Source of the DNA: Poa pratensis
Lineage: Eukaryota > Streptophyta > Magnoliopsida > Poales > Poaceae
Assembly: GCA_947311845.1 (NCBI GenBank)
Contig: CAMZMU010000123.1
Location: forward strand, 18,721,976 to 18,785,975
Direction: 5' to 3'
Length of the DNA: 64,000 bases
The stretch's first letter is position 1; each line of letters opens with the position of its first letter. Shown here one piece after another: positions 43,383-55,067 of the stretch. A model generated the notes under the pieces. The model saw nothing but the letters and a program-made list of their open reading frames with translations. It was not told the origin of the DNA and searched no databases. A program made the translations under genes and the position numbers.

Positions 43383-45070
43383 TGTCAAAGTGAATTTCCG
43401 AGTGCAAAACTGAAAATTATCACGACAATTAAGAAAACATGTGGACCGGTAAAGCACAACACAGATAGACCACTCGCCTCTGTCAGTGTCCTGTATGATT
43501 TTCTCAGAAACCGCATTTTTTTTCTTGCTAAGTTATGGTCCCTGTACACCCCACTATACTGCCGACCATCTCCGTACTAAACTGTTAGCAACAGCGCAGC
43601 TTTTCGCACTCAGTAAACTCTCCTGATGCTGCCTTTGATGATGACCACACCTCATTACAGCCATATCATCATACGTGTAGCTATTCACTCTGCTCGGCAG
43701 GTGAACGACTCTAGTGTAGGTGCTGCTGCGCCTAATGCGGGTCGTGTGATTGCACAGTGTAATAAAGCTGAGCATCTGGTTGTCTCATATTTGGAAAACG
43801 AGATTGGCTGCCGGGGGATTCACGTTTTGGCATTCTGATGAGCTGACACCATGCGATCGATCGATCACCCGCACGGCATAGGGTTCGAGACTTCCCCATC
43901 GAAGGCGTTGTGTTTGCTGAAGCGTGCACACCTCCGCTGCCCTGCCGTGCCGTCGATCCGATTCTCTTCTCTGTTTCTTTGGCTGGTGAAACTGTCAAAG
44001 AAACATCACCTCGCCGACGAACTGAGCTATCCTAAATTTGTCAACGAATATGGACCCAGACTTTCGAAACGATAGCCATGTTTGATGTTTCCGGTGCAGT
44101 GCAGCCTGTGCAGGTTTTGTGCCGTCGTCGAGGAGAAGGAAGCCGGAGGACGAGTGCCGAGGAATCTCACGCAGTGCCACAACACCGCACGGCAGAGCAT
44201 GTGAATGTGAGAGAGGGTACCTGGTGAAGCGCTGAGTGGATGGCCGGTAGTTGAACGGCCATTTATTCCCCTGGCCACCTGCTGCAGGAGCATTTAGCAA
44301 TCTTGGATGCAAGCTGCATCTGTGCAGTGCAGGGGGGAGCGCCTGCCTGCCTGCCTGAGAGGTGCGCCTCACCACAGTGCCGAAGCAACCATAACCTTAT
44401 ATATAAAGGGAGGACATGTCCTCCCCTTCTCCATCGGGCCATGTCGCCCTTTTTTCCCTGGCCGTCCGATCGACGGAACGGACGGCCAGGATGGAGCCAC
44501 GTCCTCCCAGCGCGTCTTACTGTTCCTGGAAACAGTAACGCGAGCTCCGCACCAATTAGGTGATGACACGTCACCCGGTCACCACCGGTGCCGCCCGTAG
44601 CCAGCCGGTGAACCCCTCTGCACGAATTTTGGCGCGAAAAAATTGCAGAAACACCCCCCGCAAAGGACCCAAATGCAAATTCTGAAAAAGTCAGGGATCT
44701 TCATGTAAAAATGCGCCACAACTCCCCTTCTCCCTTCTTCTCCCGCGACGGTTCGAGTTCACCGCCGCCGCCGACGCGTCGCCACGCCGCTCCACCCCTC
44801 CCCGCTCGAATCCAAGCACGCGGGAGATCCGCCGTCGCCGCTTCTCCCTCCTCGCCGTAGATCGTCTGCCGGGACGCCGTCTGCACGCCGCCCCGCCCGC
44901 TGCCCGCCGCCGTGTCCGCCCGCCGCTGCGGCCGCTCCGGCGACCAAACAGCGGCGGCGCCGCCACCTTCGGGCTCCCCGCGACGAGGCGCGTCGGACGC
45001 GCCCACGCGCGCGTCCCAGAACTGACCACTGTGACGTCTATCGCGACGTCACTGTGGTCCCACCTGTCAG
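43383..45070. other. Intergenic, with palindromes and a GC-rich block
   Basis: It holds two strong palindromes (listed separately) and a GC-rich stretch at 44700-45030 that is open in several frames but shows no domain. No gene is recognised. Confidence 0.35.
44408..44490. repeat. Two adjacent perfect palindromes
   Basis: 44408-44425 is an 18-bp perfect palindrome (GGGAGGACATGTCCTCCC). 44457-44468 (CCTGGCCGTCCG) pairs perfectly with 44479-44490 across a 10-base loop. Confidence 0.85.
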
Positions 45071-45084
45071 CGGTTTTTTCTTTT

Positions 45085-46690
45085 TACCTAAAAAAAATCC
45101 AGAAAATGATTAATGATGCAAAATTAATATCTTTAAAACTATCCATCAAAAAAATATGAAAAATATATCAAATTGATCACAAAAAAACATGCTAACTACT
45201 TATGACATAATGCAAACAAATTTGAAGATTTAAATTTGGTGAATATTTTGAGAAAATCCAAATTCATTTCTTCAAATTATGGATTCAAATTAATAAATCC
45301 TCAAGTAATATGTTCCATCTGATTATAGATTTAAATTAAATTTTTTAAGACAAATATGCAAACATAAAAAATCTTCCCAAATTGTTTAACAATTAGAAAT
45401 ATTTGAGCTGAGGTCCCTCCAATTATTCAGATAAATCTAATAAATATCCAAAATGGTTAATATTTGGAAATAAGCATAATAAATTCCCTTAAATTGTTTA
45501 ACAATTAGAAATAATTTAACTGAAGTCTCTCCAATTATTCAGATAAATCTAATAAATATCCAAAATGGTTAATATTTGGAAATAATTATAATAAATTCCC
45601 TTTGATTACGGTTCTAAATAAGAAAATTATGGAAAAATGGAACAAAAATTGATCATTTAAATTAGGCTAACATATTTACATAAAATAAAATTTGGAAATC
45701 TCTGAATTTATAGTTTACTTATTTTAAATAAAAAAATAATCAAACGAATATCTGGAGGAAAATACAAATTTATTTCCTCTAATTACGAATTGAATTTTAA
45801 TTGAATCAAATATATAATCATATAATGTATCTCCTCTGATTATTGAATTAAATTAAAAATTTAAAACAAAACTCAAAGATATTGTACCAACTCGAATAAG
45901 TTAATATGTGTACTTTAAATATTCCCTAAATTGAGCAGTTTTCCTTTTTATATAAAAAAATCCAAAAAATGATTAATGCTGCAAAATTAATATCTTTAAA
46001 ACTATCCATCAAAAAAAATATGTAAGATATATCAAAGTGATCACAAAAAAAAACATGCTAACTACTTATGGTATAATACAAACAAATTTGAAGATTTTAA
46101 TTTGGTGAATATTTTGAGAAAATCCAAATTTATTTCCTTAAATTATGGATTGAATTTAATAAATCCTCATATAATATGTTCCATCTGATTATAAGGTTAA
46201 ATTAAATTTTTTAAGGCAAAATGCAAACTTTAAAAATCTTCCCAAAATGTTTAACAATTAGAAATAATTTAGCTGAAGTTCCTCCAATTATTCAGATAAA
46301 TCTAATAAATATCCAAAATGGATAATATTTGGAAATAAGCATAATAAATTTCTTTTTATTACGGTTCTGAATAAGAAAATTATACGAAAATGGAACCAAA
46401 TTTGATCATTTAAATTAGGCTAACATAAAATTTAGAACACTCTTATTTTATAGTTTACTTTTTTTTAAAATGATCAAACAAATATCTGGAGGAAAATACA
46501 AATTTATTTCCTCTAATTGCGAATTGAATTTTAATTGAATTAAATAGATAATCATATAATGTATTCCCTCTGATTATTGAATTAAATTAAAAAATTAAAA
46601 CAAAACTCAAACATATGATACCAACTCGAATAAGTTAATATGCGCAATTTAAATATTTCCTATATTGTATTTTATGTTTTTTCCATTTTT
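45085..46690. repeat. AT-rich tandem repeat, two units of about 863 bp
   Basis: The second unit begins near 45948 and follows the first at a spacing of 863 bp (for example AATGATTAATG at 45107 and 45970). Unit 1 carries an extra internal 112-bp duplication (ATTGTTTAACAATTAG at 45381 and 45493) that unit 2 lacks. There is no coding potential and the sequence is over 70% A+T. Confidence 0.88.
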
Positions 46691-47034
46691 ATCCCACTCA
46701 AATTTTTGTTGTTACTTTAACTTAAAGAACTATTGCTCCCTATCCATATAAAATTAAAAATTATAAAGATGATTTTACAACGATTTCCTAACAACAATTG
46801 TTCAACGATACTTATTCCGCTAAGATAAATTTAAAATAAAATTTGTTTTCCATATTTTTCAACTGTACACAAAAAATGATCTTTATCAGATGAGTTCTAG
46901 CGAATAATGTGGCGAGATATTATTTTAAGACATTTAAACAAGTTTCAAAAAAACTGCTAAATGATACATATTACAAATTTACAAATGTCTTCCAAATCTA
47001 AATATTTTGCAAACGTGAAAAGAATTCAAATCTA
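46691..47034. other. AT-rich spacer, nothing recognised
   Basis: AT-rich sequence between the two tandem arrays, without features. Confidence 0.4.
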
Positions 47035-47312
47035 AATACTTTCCCAGTTTTACCATTTTTTAAAAACTAAACAACCAATAAATGTGAACTTTTTTTGAAT
47101 TCCAACAGTTTTAAAATTTGAACAATTTTTTAAATGTAGACATTTTTAAATATGAATTTTAACACACGGTCACGATACTTTTCCAAATTTTACCTTTTTA
47201 AAAAAATCTAAACAACCAATAAATATGAACTTTTTTTTGAATTCCAACAGTTTTAAAATTTGAACAATTTTTCAAATGCAGACATTTTTAAATACAAATT
47301 TTAAGCCGCGCC
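47035..47312. repeat. 140-bp tandem duplication, AT-rich
   Basis: Two adjacent copies share AACAACCAATAAAT, GAATTCCAACAG and TTTTAAAATTTGAACAATTT words at a constant 140-bp offset. Confidence 0.88.
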
Positions 47313-48924
47313 ATCTTGCCTAGTACATGAAAATGTCGAAGGCATCTCCCTGTGTCTGCACAGAAGCGTGTGCGCATACGGCCACGCCTAGCTCGGCCGT
47401 ATTCCTCACAGGTCGCAACTTCGCACCTCCATGGGCCGATCGCTGCCACCAGCTAGCGCCTGCCGGTAGCGCTGGATCGGAATGTAAAACAGTATCCTAC
47501 TACTGTACTTCCAACTCCGAGGTACTTAAAGTGTTCCTAAATTGAAGTAAAACCACATCGTAAAGTGGCGAAAAAAATCAAGGAAAAAGAAGACATAGAT
47601 AGAATATGTAGCAATCATGTCTCAAAAGATGCAAATTCAAATTCCAAATCAACTCTCTAGAAACAGTAAAGATAAATACGGCTTTGGATAGTAGGTAGCC
47701 CAAACTGGGCTATAGATCTGGGAATCAACTTCGGAGCATGGGAGCATATGCTCCTACCATGCGGAAAAAAATCGAAGAAATCAAGAAAAAATTGATAATT
47801 TTTTTTACGCGAACATCTCGATATTCTATGTGCGCACACTAAGTTTCACAGAAAACCGACATTTTTTGTGTCTCACATACAGAAGACAAAAGAAGTGTCA
47901 TGAAAAGCCTTTTTTAGCACCGTATTTTTGTCTTTTTACACACGACACGAAAAATTTCTTTTTTTGTGAAACGACTTCGTGAGCCCATAAAATGTCAAGA
48001 GATGTACGCGTGAAAGTTGTCCGAACTTTTTAACATTTAAAAATATGTTTAAGATGCAATTAGAAACTTGTCTTTTTAACGCTAAACTTGTCTTTTTAAT
48101 CTCACAAGCTGCATACCGAGTTTGGTGCTAAATTTTTGTCACAAAGTTGATATATGTAATATTGGTGTGGATCTATTTCAAATAATACGGGTGCTCTAAG
48201 AGTACTATATAGGGCTGGGAGCACCTGATGCTTACACCACGTCAAAGAAAATTCCCTTCAAGCATGCACGAATACCAATTTAGTTTTTGCTTCAGTTTTA
48301 TCTTTTAATCACAGTTTGTTATTCTTTTTTCTTGACTCTCGTTCTATTTCCATTCATGTGTTTGAATTTTGGTCGACTATATGCACTTGAAAACTACAAG
48401 TCATTCGCCAAATCAGTCTACATATACTCACGCCGCGCCTATGCTTCCTAGTTTATATTAGAGAGCAATCATTCTCACAAGTTTATACTTAACTTCTTTA
48501 CTTCAGCGTAACTTATATTAAGTCTTATAATTAATATACCTTACTTAGATATTTGTCTTAATTGTTATTTATAGCTATAGTAGGCAGAATTAACGATGTG
48601 GTCGCGATACATATCCATACTTCAATATTGATATTTACTCATCGATAATTTATTTTCTATGCTGAATGATGCTATATTATGAGGAAAAAGTAATTTGCCA
48701 ATTTAGCTTCGGGTGTTTAAACAAAATTCTTTGTTGAAATGCATTTCACCTTTAAATCTATGAAAACCAGAAGTGTGTCATTTGTGCGCATTAGTGTATT
48801 GTATGTCTTTTATTTGTGCTTTTATGCATAGTGTCCTTAAATATTTACATAACTTTGTAGTTTCTTTTAGAGCGTATGAGTCAAGCAAATATTGACGGTA
48901 GTTCCTAGAGTTTAGACAACCAAG
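47313..48924. other. Intergenic, nothing recognised
   Basis: A short palindromic GGGAGCATATGCTCC near 47740 suggests a decayed MITE, but its partner end is unclear. No gene is recognised. Confidence 0.35.
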
Positions 48925-49300
48925 TTTTTTTCTTCTTCTTTTGAACAAGAGGCCGGGTCTTGAAGGACCCGGACATAGATATATTTCAGCGGTGGGAACA
49001 CTGACAACAAGGTACAAAAAGAAAAGGATATCACAAGCAGGACCTGGACTTTTGCGCAAAGAGCCAAAGTAAAGCAGAAAAGCAATCGATTCTTGTGGCT
49101 CTTATCAAGTTTTTGATCAAACGAATCCATTGACACAAACTGTTCATGAGCGAAAAGTTTGTTGGCTCTTCTCCACCACACCAACGACGAGAGCTCGGCA
49201 AACAGAGCAGCGGCACCGAAACTGGGAAGGAACCACTTGCTGCGACGTCGCTGAGAGTGCACTGCTCAGAGCTGAAGATCCTCTGGCCTGGAGGAAGCAT
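48925..49300 (-). mobile_element. 3' end of a LINE/retroposon
   Basis: The plus strand opens with a T/C-rich run. On the minus strand the sequence ends CTTCAAGACCCGGCCTCTTG followed by an A-rich tail, similar to the 3' UTRs of pooid LINEs. It is truncated, with no RT. Confidence 0.4.
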
Positions 49301-49680
49301 AACCGGTCACTGTTAGCATGAAAAACTTTAATGGGTAAAAGATAAATGTGTACATTATTATACTCCATAAATTTTATAGTAAAAAAATTACTCCATAAAT
49401 TTGGCGGTTCATATCATCTTTCAAAACGAATTTAATGCAGATTGAGCCGTATCTGTCAGATAGAATAACATAACTGCCACATATCTTCCAGATATGATCA
49501 CACAATCACAATTATATCTTTAACTTTTTTCGGCTCTAATCTTTGGAGGCTATAAAATATGGTGTAGCCTATTTTGATGTGCATGCCTCTATTATATGCT
49601 TGCTTACTTGCCTTTGTGACTGTTTATTCTTGAAGACATGGGAGTCGTCAAGGTGCCAAGCCTGCTATGCGTGCTACTAC

Positions 49681-50335
49681 CAGGGCCGTCTCTAGGATAG
49701 GGCAAGAAGGGCGCCGTCCTAGGGCCTAACATGCCTAGGGGCCCAAATATAAACACATGATTTTTAGCAAAAAAAATATAAACATAAAGTGGTTTTAGCT
49801 ATAAATAAAACTCTAGGGGAAGGGGGGGGGGGGGGGGGGCACTTGCCCCTCGAGTGCACATAGCTTCTCCATATTTTGCTCGGGATTATATTATCATGTT
49901 ATTTTCTAATATCAGCCTCATTGATATTTTTTCTGCTGATACTTGGTTTCATGCTTAACTTTAATGAAATATATTTGGTTTGATGCTTAACTTTAATGAA
50001 ATCATTAATTGTATGTATGCACGTGATTTTCATTTTCATTTTCATTTACTGTACTAGTAGCTCATTTCTCCAACATGGTATGAGAGGGTTATCTTCTTCA
50101 CCTACGAACTTCTGAAGTTGCTCGTTGCACTGGTTGAGTGTCTGAAAGATGCAAGTGCCACGCCAAGGCTTGTCCGTGTTTGAGGTAAGAACCCAAATCT
50201 GCATTACATTATGGTTTATGCTAAATAAATCTTATTAATCAACTTTTTAATTCATTTTCGCTCAGCCCCTCCAACCCCGAAGAACTTCCAGGCAAGCAGG
50301 GTCGTCTCTGTGCTGGGCAAGAAGCGACAACTCCG
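49681..50335 (+). mobile_element. hAT-like insertion or repeat in the defensin-like gene
   Basis: It begins CAGGGCCGTCTCTAGGATAG, a CAGGG-type hAT-like end, directly inside the signal-peptide exon. A second, direct-orientation copy of the same terminus (CAGGGTCGTCTCTGTGCTGG) lies near 50297, so either two partial insertions or an internal rearrangement occurred. No matching inverted end or 8-bp target duplication was found. Borders are provisional. Confidence 0.35.
49822..49839. repeat. Poly-G run, 18 bases
   Basis: Eighteen consecutive G inside the insertion. Its length is likely unreliable in any sequencing method. Confidence 0.9.
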
Positions 50336-50762
50336 ATGAGCGCAATTCTAAGAAAAATAAGAAGTAAAAACATGCCGACATGTGACGGCCAGGTTCAGTT
50401 GTCCAACCAATGCATTTTTTTCTATACGTTGGCCATTCAAATATGAACTTTGTACTCTATTACACATTCTTCTATCTTGCTTCAGTGGAACATTGCAGGA
50501 CTTGATCTTTTTTCATACGCCATATCGTGGTGGTGGTTTTGGACGCTCGGAAGCCAAGACCTGCACAGAAGAGAGTGAGAGCTATCAAGCTGTTTTATGC
50601 AAGACCGATCAATGTGTTGAGGCCTGCCACGAGGAGGGCTTTACCGACGGGTGGTGTCAATTCATCAACGTCAAACCATTTATGTTGTTGTGTTTCTGTA
50701 ACAAAGAGTGCAGAATAAAAACATCTAGCAAGTGTTCGTAGGATGTGTGATGTAATAATTAA

Positions 50763-50790
50763 CTAGCACAATATCCGTGTGTTGCAACGG
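50763..50790 (-). mobile_element. Helitron 3' terminus (minus orientation)
   Basis: On the minus strand the sequence reads CCGT-tgcaacac-ACGG (hairpin), eight bases, then CTAG followed by T. This is the very common grass Helitron 3' end. The element body would extend to the right; its 5' end is not identified. Confidence 0.6.
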
Positions 50791-51025
50791 TAAATAAATT
50801 ATATATAGTTTTACCAAAAATCAACATTTTTTCAATCGAGGGGTCTCGATGCGTCAATCCTCGGTTACTCTGAATTAGTGGCAACCTCGCACGGTTTTAT
50901 TTTTATCTCGCCCGGTTACCCTGATTTGGAGCTGGGCTATGTCTGATCCGATTCACACGAAGATGTCCCTAACTTAGAAATTCTTTACACCATCTGAAGT
51001 CCAAACGATCTCTATTAGATACATA

Positions 51026-51186
51026 CTCCCTCCGTTTTTTAATATAAGATGTTTTAGCATTTTTCCACATACACATGCATACAAATGCATTTAGACATAT
51101 TTTAGTGTGCATGTTCACTCATTTTAGTATGCATGTAGACAACATGTAGACCACCTAAAACATCTTATATTAAAAAACGGAGGGAA
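51026..51186. mobile_element. Stowaway MITE (Tc1/mariner), 161 bp
   Basis: The left end CTCCCTCCGTTTTTTAATAT is mirrored by ATATTAAAAAACGGAGGGAA at the right, with TA duplications at 51024-51025 and 51187-51188. This is the typical Triticeae Thalos/Athos-like terminus. Confidence 0.95.
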
Positions 51187-51256
51187 TATGTGGTAAAATT
51201 TGGTTACGCGGGTTGTATGGTTACATAATTGGAGGGACTTTTCCGGTGGCGTGTGG

Positions 51257-51411
51257 CAGTGGCGAAGCCAGCCTCATGAATCTGTGGGGTCATTGCTAAT
51301 TTTTGGATTTTTTCTTCACAATGTACAGTAAATGTACATTGTTTTTAGGCTGTTTTGCTCAAAAGCTGTGGGGTCGGCCGACCCCACAACTAACACGTAG
51401 CTCCGCCACTG
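51257..51411. mobile_element. hAT MITE, 155 bp, with 8-bp target duplication
   Basis: It begins CAGTGGCGAAGCCAG and ends CTCCGCCACTG. A perfect 8-bp direct repeat GCGTGTGG flanks it (51249-51256 and 51412-51419). The interior has an internal palindrome (ATGTACAGTAAATGTACAT) and GGGGTCGGCCGACCCC. Confidence 0.93.
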
Positions 51412-51845
51412 GCGTGTGGTAGCCCTTAGTTCGTCGGATCACCGCGCGGAGAGGAGATGGAGAGCCTGGCGAGGCATGATAGGATGACGCGGCGTCAAAA
51501 CACATTGGTTTATACCTATATTTTTGGAATCTTGAAAAACTTAACGTGTTTTATTATCTCGGTCCGGTTTAAAAAATCAGGTTGATATGCCCGCCAAATA
51601 GGTCTGATACGATGCTTCACAAAAATGTGCTCATCCTAGTATGGCGGGTTTTAGAATTAAAAAGCGAAAAACATTAGAGCTTGGGGATAATTGCACTGGC
51701 CGTAACTTAGAAATCTTAACACCGTCTGGAGTCCACACGATCTCTATTAGATACATACATCGTAAAATTTGATTACGCGGTTTGTGTGGCTACATATATA
51801 ATTGGAAGGACGTTGTCGGTGATGTGTGGGAGCCCGTCGGGACCA

Positions 51846-53039
51846 TAAGGATGCATCAAGGAGGGAATTAAAATTCTGGGCTTTTCCAAGATGCACGTAG
51901 CTGGAGCTGGAAGAGAAAGCGATTGAGCAAGTAGCGAGATCTGTGAAGGGGGCCACATGCAAGCGAATGGCTCCAAACTTGCAATGCCGTTTCATCTCGG
52001 TCATGCAGCTCGGTCCGGGCAAAATTTTGTTTTGTTTCAGGATACGATAATTTGGAGAGAGAAAAAAGGAAACATCGAGCCGGTGGTTGGCGCGTCCACA
52101 TCACAAGACAGAGACACCGAGCAGAGCAGGGCGTTAGGTTTAGGCTGATTCGACCATACTCTGCTGCCACAATACATTTTAGATTCGCCTTTAGATGTTC
52201 CAGTTTTCTACTAGAACGTCTATATTTAGGATATTATCTAATAACTATCATTCAACAGTTTTCTTTCCACATACTCAAATCCGGCCAATGAGACTGAGCA
52301 GTTGTGTTTGGATTATCCTCCAAGTGTCCCCCACATGTGCATGACGCATACGAGGGTTGGGATCATCTATCGATAGATTAAGCGATAGATGATCAGCTGT
52401 GGACGTTTCTTGGGCTTGAGTCATCTATATTTATTTTGGATGTCCGTTTAGATGTGAACTTGTGATCAAAAGTTGGCCGTTTCCTAGTTCAATATTCTAC
52501 GCGCACGACGTGTCTATGCACCGTTTTCAATATTCAATACGTTATTGTGTTTTTCTACATATGCTAAGTTGCTAACTAGTACAAGTGGGAAGCCGCCCGC
52601 AGAGTGGTCTACGAGAAGGACATTGTTGCACTGCACAGATGCATCCTCGTGCTCATGTCAAAGCCGTTGTCTCGGAATATGAGACAGACATATGTCTCAC
52701 GACGATATCACGAGCACCGGTTGCCGCCTACTTAGGTTTCACAATGAAGTGTAGGGCACTCTGATCTGATGCGCGGCCGACATGGGCACGGCCCCCGTAA
52801 TTCAACTCCCAACAGGGGAGGAATCCAATCTTGTCCTACCTAAAGCTGCAATGCATTGACATTGGCGTGCATGCCCTACGTGCGAAATCAACGTCCTGCA
52901 GACGCGTTCACATCATCACATGCACGCCAGTGCCTAGGGTCGTACCACGTCGTCACCAAAAATTGAAGTACCCGTGCTCCATGTTATGTCCCCTACAAGT
53001 GCAAAGCTCTGGCTACCGTCGTGCTTTCCTACGAACTCA
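51846..53039. other. Intergenic, nothing recognised
   Basis: If the Helitron at 50763 is long, part of this may belong to it. A short palindrome ATCTATCGATAGAT-like word lies near 52365. No gene is recognised. Confidence 0.35.
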
Positions 53040-54067
53040 AAAAGTGCGGAGCGCAGCGGCGGTCCTCGACGGCGCGGTTCGTCTGGCGTACACGAACATC
53101 GGGACGGCGTCCCGGATTTCTTCGGCGACCTTGGCGGTTGTTGTGGCCGTGAGGGCGGCTGGTTCGGGGGACTCGGTGTGGCTAAGCCACTTATCTCCGC
53201 GTGATGCGTGTGGTGGCGACGGTGCCTGCTGAGATCTCCGGCCTGCTGTTGGAAGCCGACGGACGGCAGCGTGGGGGGCTGCCGACCTACCTAATATAGG
53301 TGGCGATCCTAGGTTTCTTCTCGCGTCAAGATAGTGTTCTGCTTGATGCGTGACCTCATTGATCTGGCCGGTGACGAGTTTCGGAAGGCTCAGCCGAAGA
53401 TCTCCATTGGGCGCTTGTTGCTTGTAGATTGATGGATCGGATGGGATTCGGTCGTGTGCACCCATATTTCTGGCCGTGAGGCTTCGTAATGGAGTGACGC
53501 GAAGCTTCGCTGTCTGTTGTCACCGTGGGACATTTTCGGTATTTCAATTGCTTTGGTGATGACAGTAGCGGAGAATGTCATGAAGGCTGAGTCGTTTAGT
53601 AATGGCGGACCGAATCTTAAAGGCGATGAGGATCTTGCTTGCTGATTCATAATTTGTAGCAGCGACATCGGCAAGCGGGGCGGCAACACAAGAGGAGTAC
53701 AGAGTCTTATCTTTCAGTGTAAAAATCTAAGGTCTGACAGTAATTGGTTGTGCCTTGCAACGGCCTTGTTGAAGCCATTGTTTTGAGAGCGCGGACTTTC
53801 TCCATGGTGAAGACCTAAGATCTATGATCGGGCGGCGACGGCGCTTGTGCAGTTTCCTTCTTGTAGGCGTCGCTTTTAGAGAATTTGGACTCCAGGCGTT
53901 GTCTTGGTGGTGCTTTGTGTTGCAGCTACAAGGAATGGATCGTTGTTGCGGGACCTTTTTTTTTGGTACAGTTGTGTGCATTCCTAATGTCTTTAGAACA
54001 TTTCGTTGTTGCATAAGCTGGGTGTAATTGGTATCTCCACGATATTAATATATTTCAAAAAAATGAA
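53040..54067 (+). mobile_element. LINE/retroposon 3' portion with A-tail
   Basis: GC-richer sequence ends GTATCTCCACGATATTAATA, TATTTC and then an A-run at 54058-54064, a 3' end typical of pooid LINEs. No RT is readable, so only the untranslated end remains. The left border is approximate. Confidence 0.45.
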
Positions 54068-54186
54068 GATAAAGTATGTGGTGGAAACTAAATTTCAGTG
54101 AACACCAGTAAAAACCACTTAAAAATCTTATTTAAGAGTTTAAGAGTTGGTTTCCACCGGATATTTTCTCATCCTATGAGGCATGC

Positions 54187-54609
54187 CCTGTTTGGTTTAA
54201 AGGATTCGAAAAACACATGAAAAAAGATAGGAATGCAAGTGCAAAACAGAGGATTCAAAAACACAGAAATTTTGGAAACTTGGTTGCTTGGTTCACAGGA
54301 ATAGGAAAAACATAGGATTACTAATAAACATGGTCAAATCAAAGTCAAACAAATTTGAGAAGGTATAATTAGCATTTTATTACGCCAAGACATGCACACC
54401 TCGGTTTCGTTCTTCATGCATAGGATTTTGAAAAAGAAGTACATGTGGATTGTAAAATTTCTGCGTTTTTCCTTTGAAACCTACATCAACAGAATGTTTT
54501 TACGTTTTTCCGTACTCAATTCTTTTGAACCAAATGGATGAATAGTGTCCCCATAGGAAAATTTCCTATTTCTACATTATTGCTCCACTTTTCATTTGAA
54601 CCAAACAAG
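54187..54609. mobile_element. MITE-like element with GTTTGGTT ends
   Basis: The left end CCCTGTTTGGTTTAAAGGAT is mirrored by ATTTGAACCAAACAAGC at the right. The interior repeats TAGGAAT-like words. It is related to 21405-21848. No target duplication is confidently seen. Confidence 0.5.
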
Positions 54610-54648
54610 CATTTACATTGCTATGCTGAAACTTCTCCTACTGAGGAA

Positions 54649-55067
54649 GTATCTAGTGCTCCCACCCCTTAATGTGCTCCCTATGCTACCACTAAGAAAA
54701 ATGTTTTTAAATGTGTCAACAAATTCTACAAAAAATTGTGGATGTTCACAAGGTATGTTTGTACAACGTCCAAAAATTTCTGCTCCAAATTCGAAATCAA
54801 CATTGAGAAACAAAAAAGACAAATCAGATATGAATAGTGTCATGGGTGTCAAAAAAGACAAAAACCAAAAAATGACACTATTTATGCCAGATTTGCCTTT
54901 TTTGTTTCTCGATATTTATTTCGACTTTGGAGCTGACATTTTTGGAGGTTGTACAAACATACATTGTAAACAACCACAATTTTTCGTACAATTTTTTGAA
55001 ACATTTAAAATTGACTTTTTTTTGCGGTAGGACGGGTAGCACTTTAAAGACTGGGAGCACTAGATAT
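54649..55067. mobile_element. Long inverted-repeat element, 419 bp
   Basis: GTATCTAGTGCTCCCA at the left is mirrored by TGGGAGCACTAGATAT at the right. Pairing continues for nearly 200 bp per arm (TTGTGGATGTTCACAAGGTA and its complement; CAACGTCCAAAAATTTCTGC and its complement). Because the arms mirror one another, similar-looking reading frames appear on both strands; these are not genes. Confidence 0.85.

Larger units (their letters stand above)
49638..50741 (+). pseudogene. Defensin-like gene, split by an insertion
   Basis: An ATG at 49638 begins a signal-peptide exon (MGVVKVPSLLCVLL). After 43 bp it runs into CAGGGCCGTCTCTAGG, an inserted repeat that brings a stop codon. A downstream exon (about 50475-50741) encodes a mature cysteine-rich peptide beginning near KTCTEESESYQ and ending at a TAG. 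The cysteine spacing C-x11-C-x4-C-x3-C-x9-C, then C-x-C-x3-C, is that of the CS-alpha-beta fold of plant defensin-like proteins, with one extra Cys near the end. Such peptides are secreted and commonly antimicrobial or signalling. The coding exon has no internal break. The separation of the two exons makes it a probable pseudogene, though a downstream start cannot be excluded. Confidence 0.65.
50965..51845. repeat. Local duplication; left copy carries two transposons
   Basis: The segment starting TAACTTAGAAAT at about 50970 recurs at about 51702 (ATCTCTATTAGATACATAC, then GTAAAATTTG.TTACGCGG, then GGACxTTxxCGGTGxxGTGTGG.AGCCC). The left copy contains the Stowaway and hAT insertions, while the right copy is continuous at both points. 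Confidence 0.82.

Noticed and set aside
44691..45029. Arg-rich minus-strand open frames
   Set aside because: Three overlapping frames are open at once, and composition alone explains them.
54596..55030. Open frame of 144 codons with a mirrored partner on the other strand
   Set aside because: Produced by the two arms of an inverted-repeat element; no protein family resemblance.
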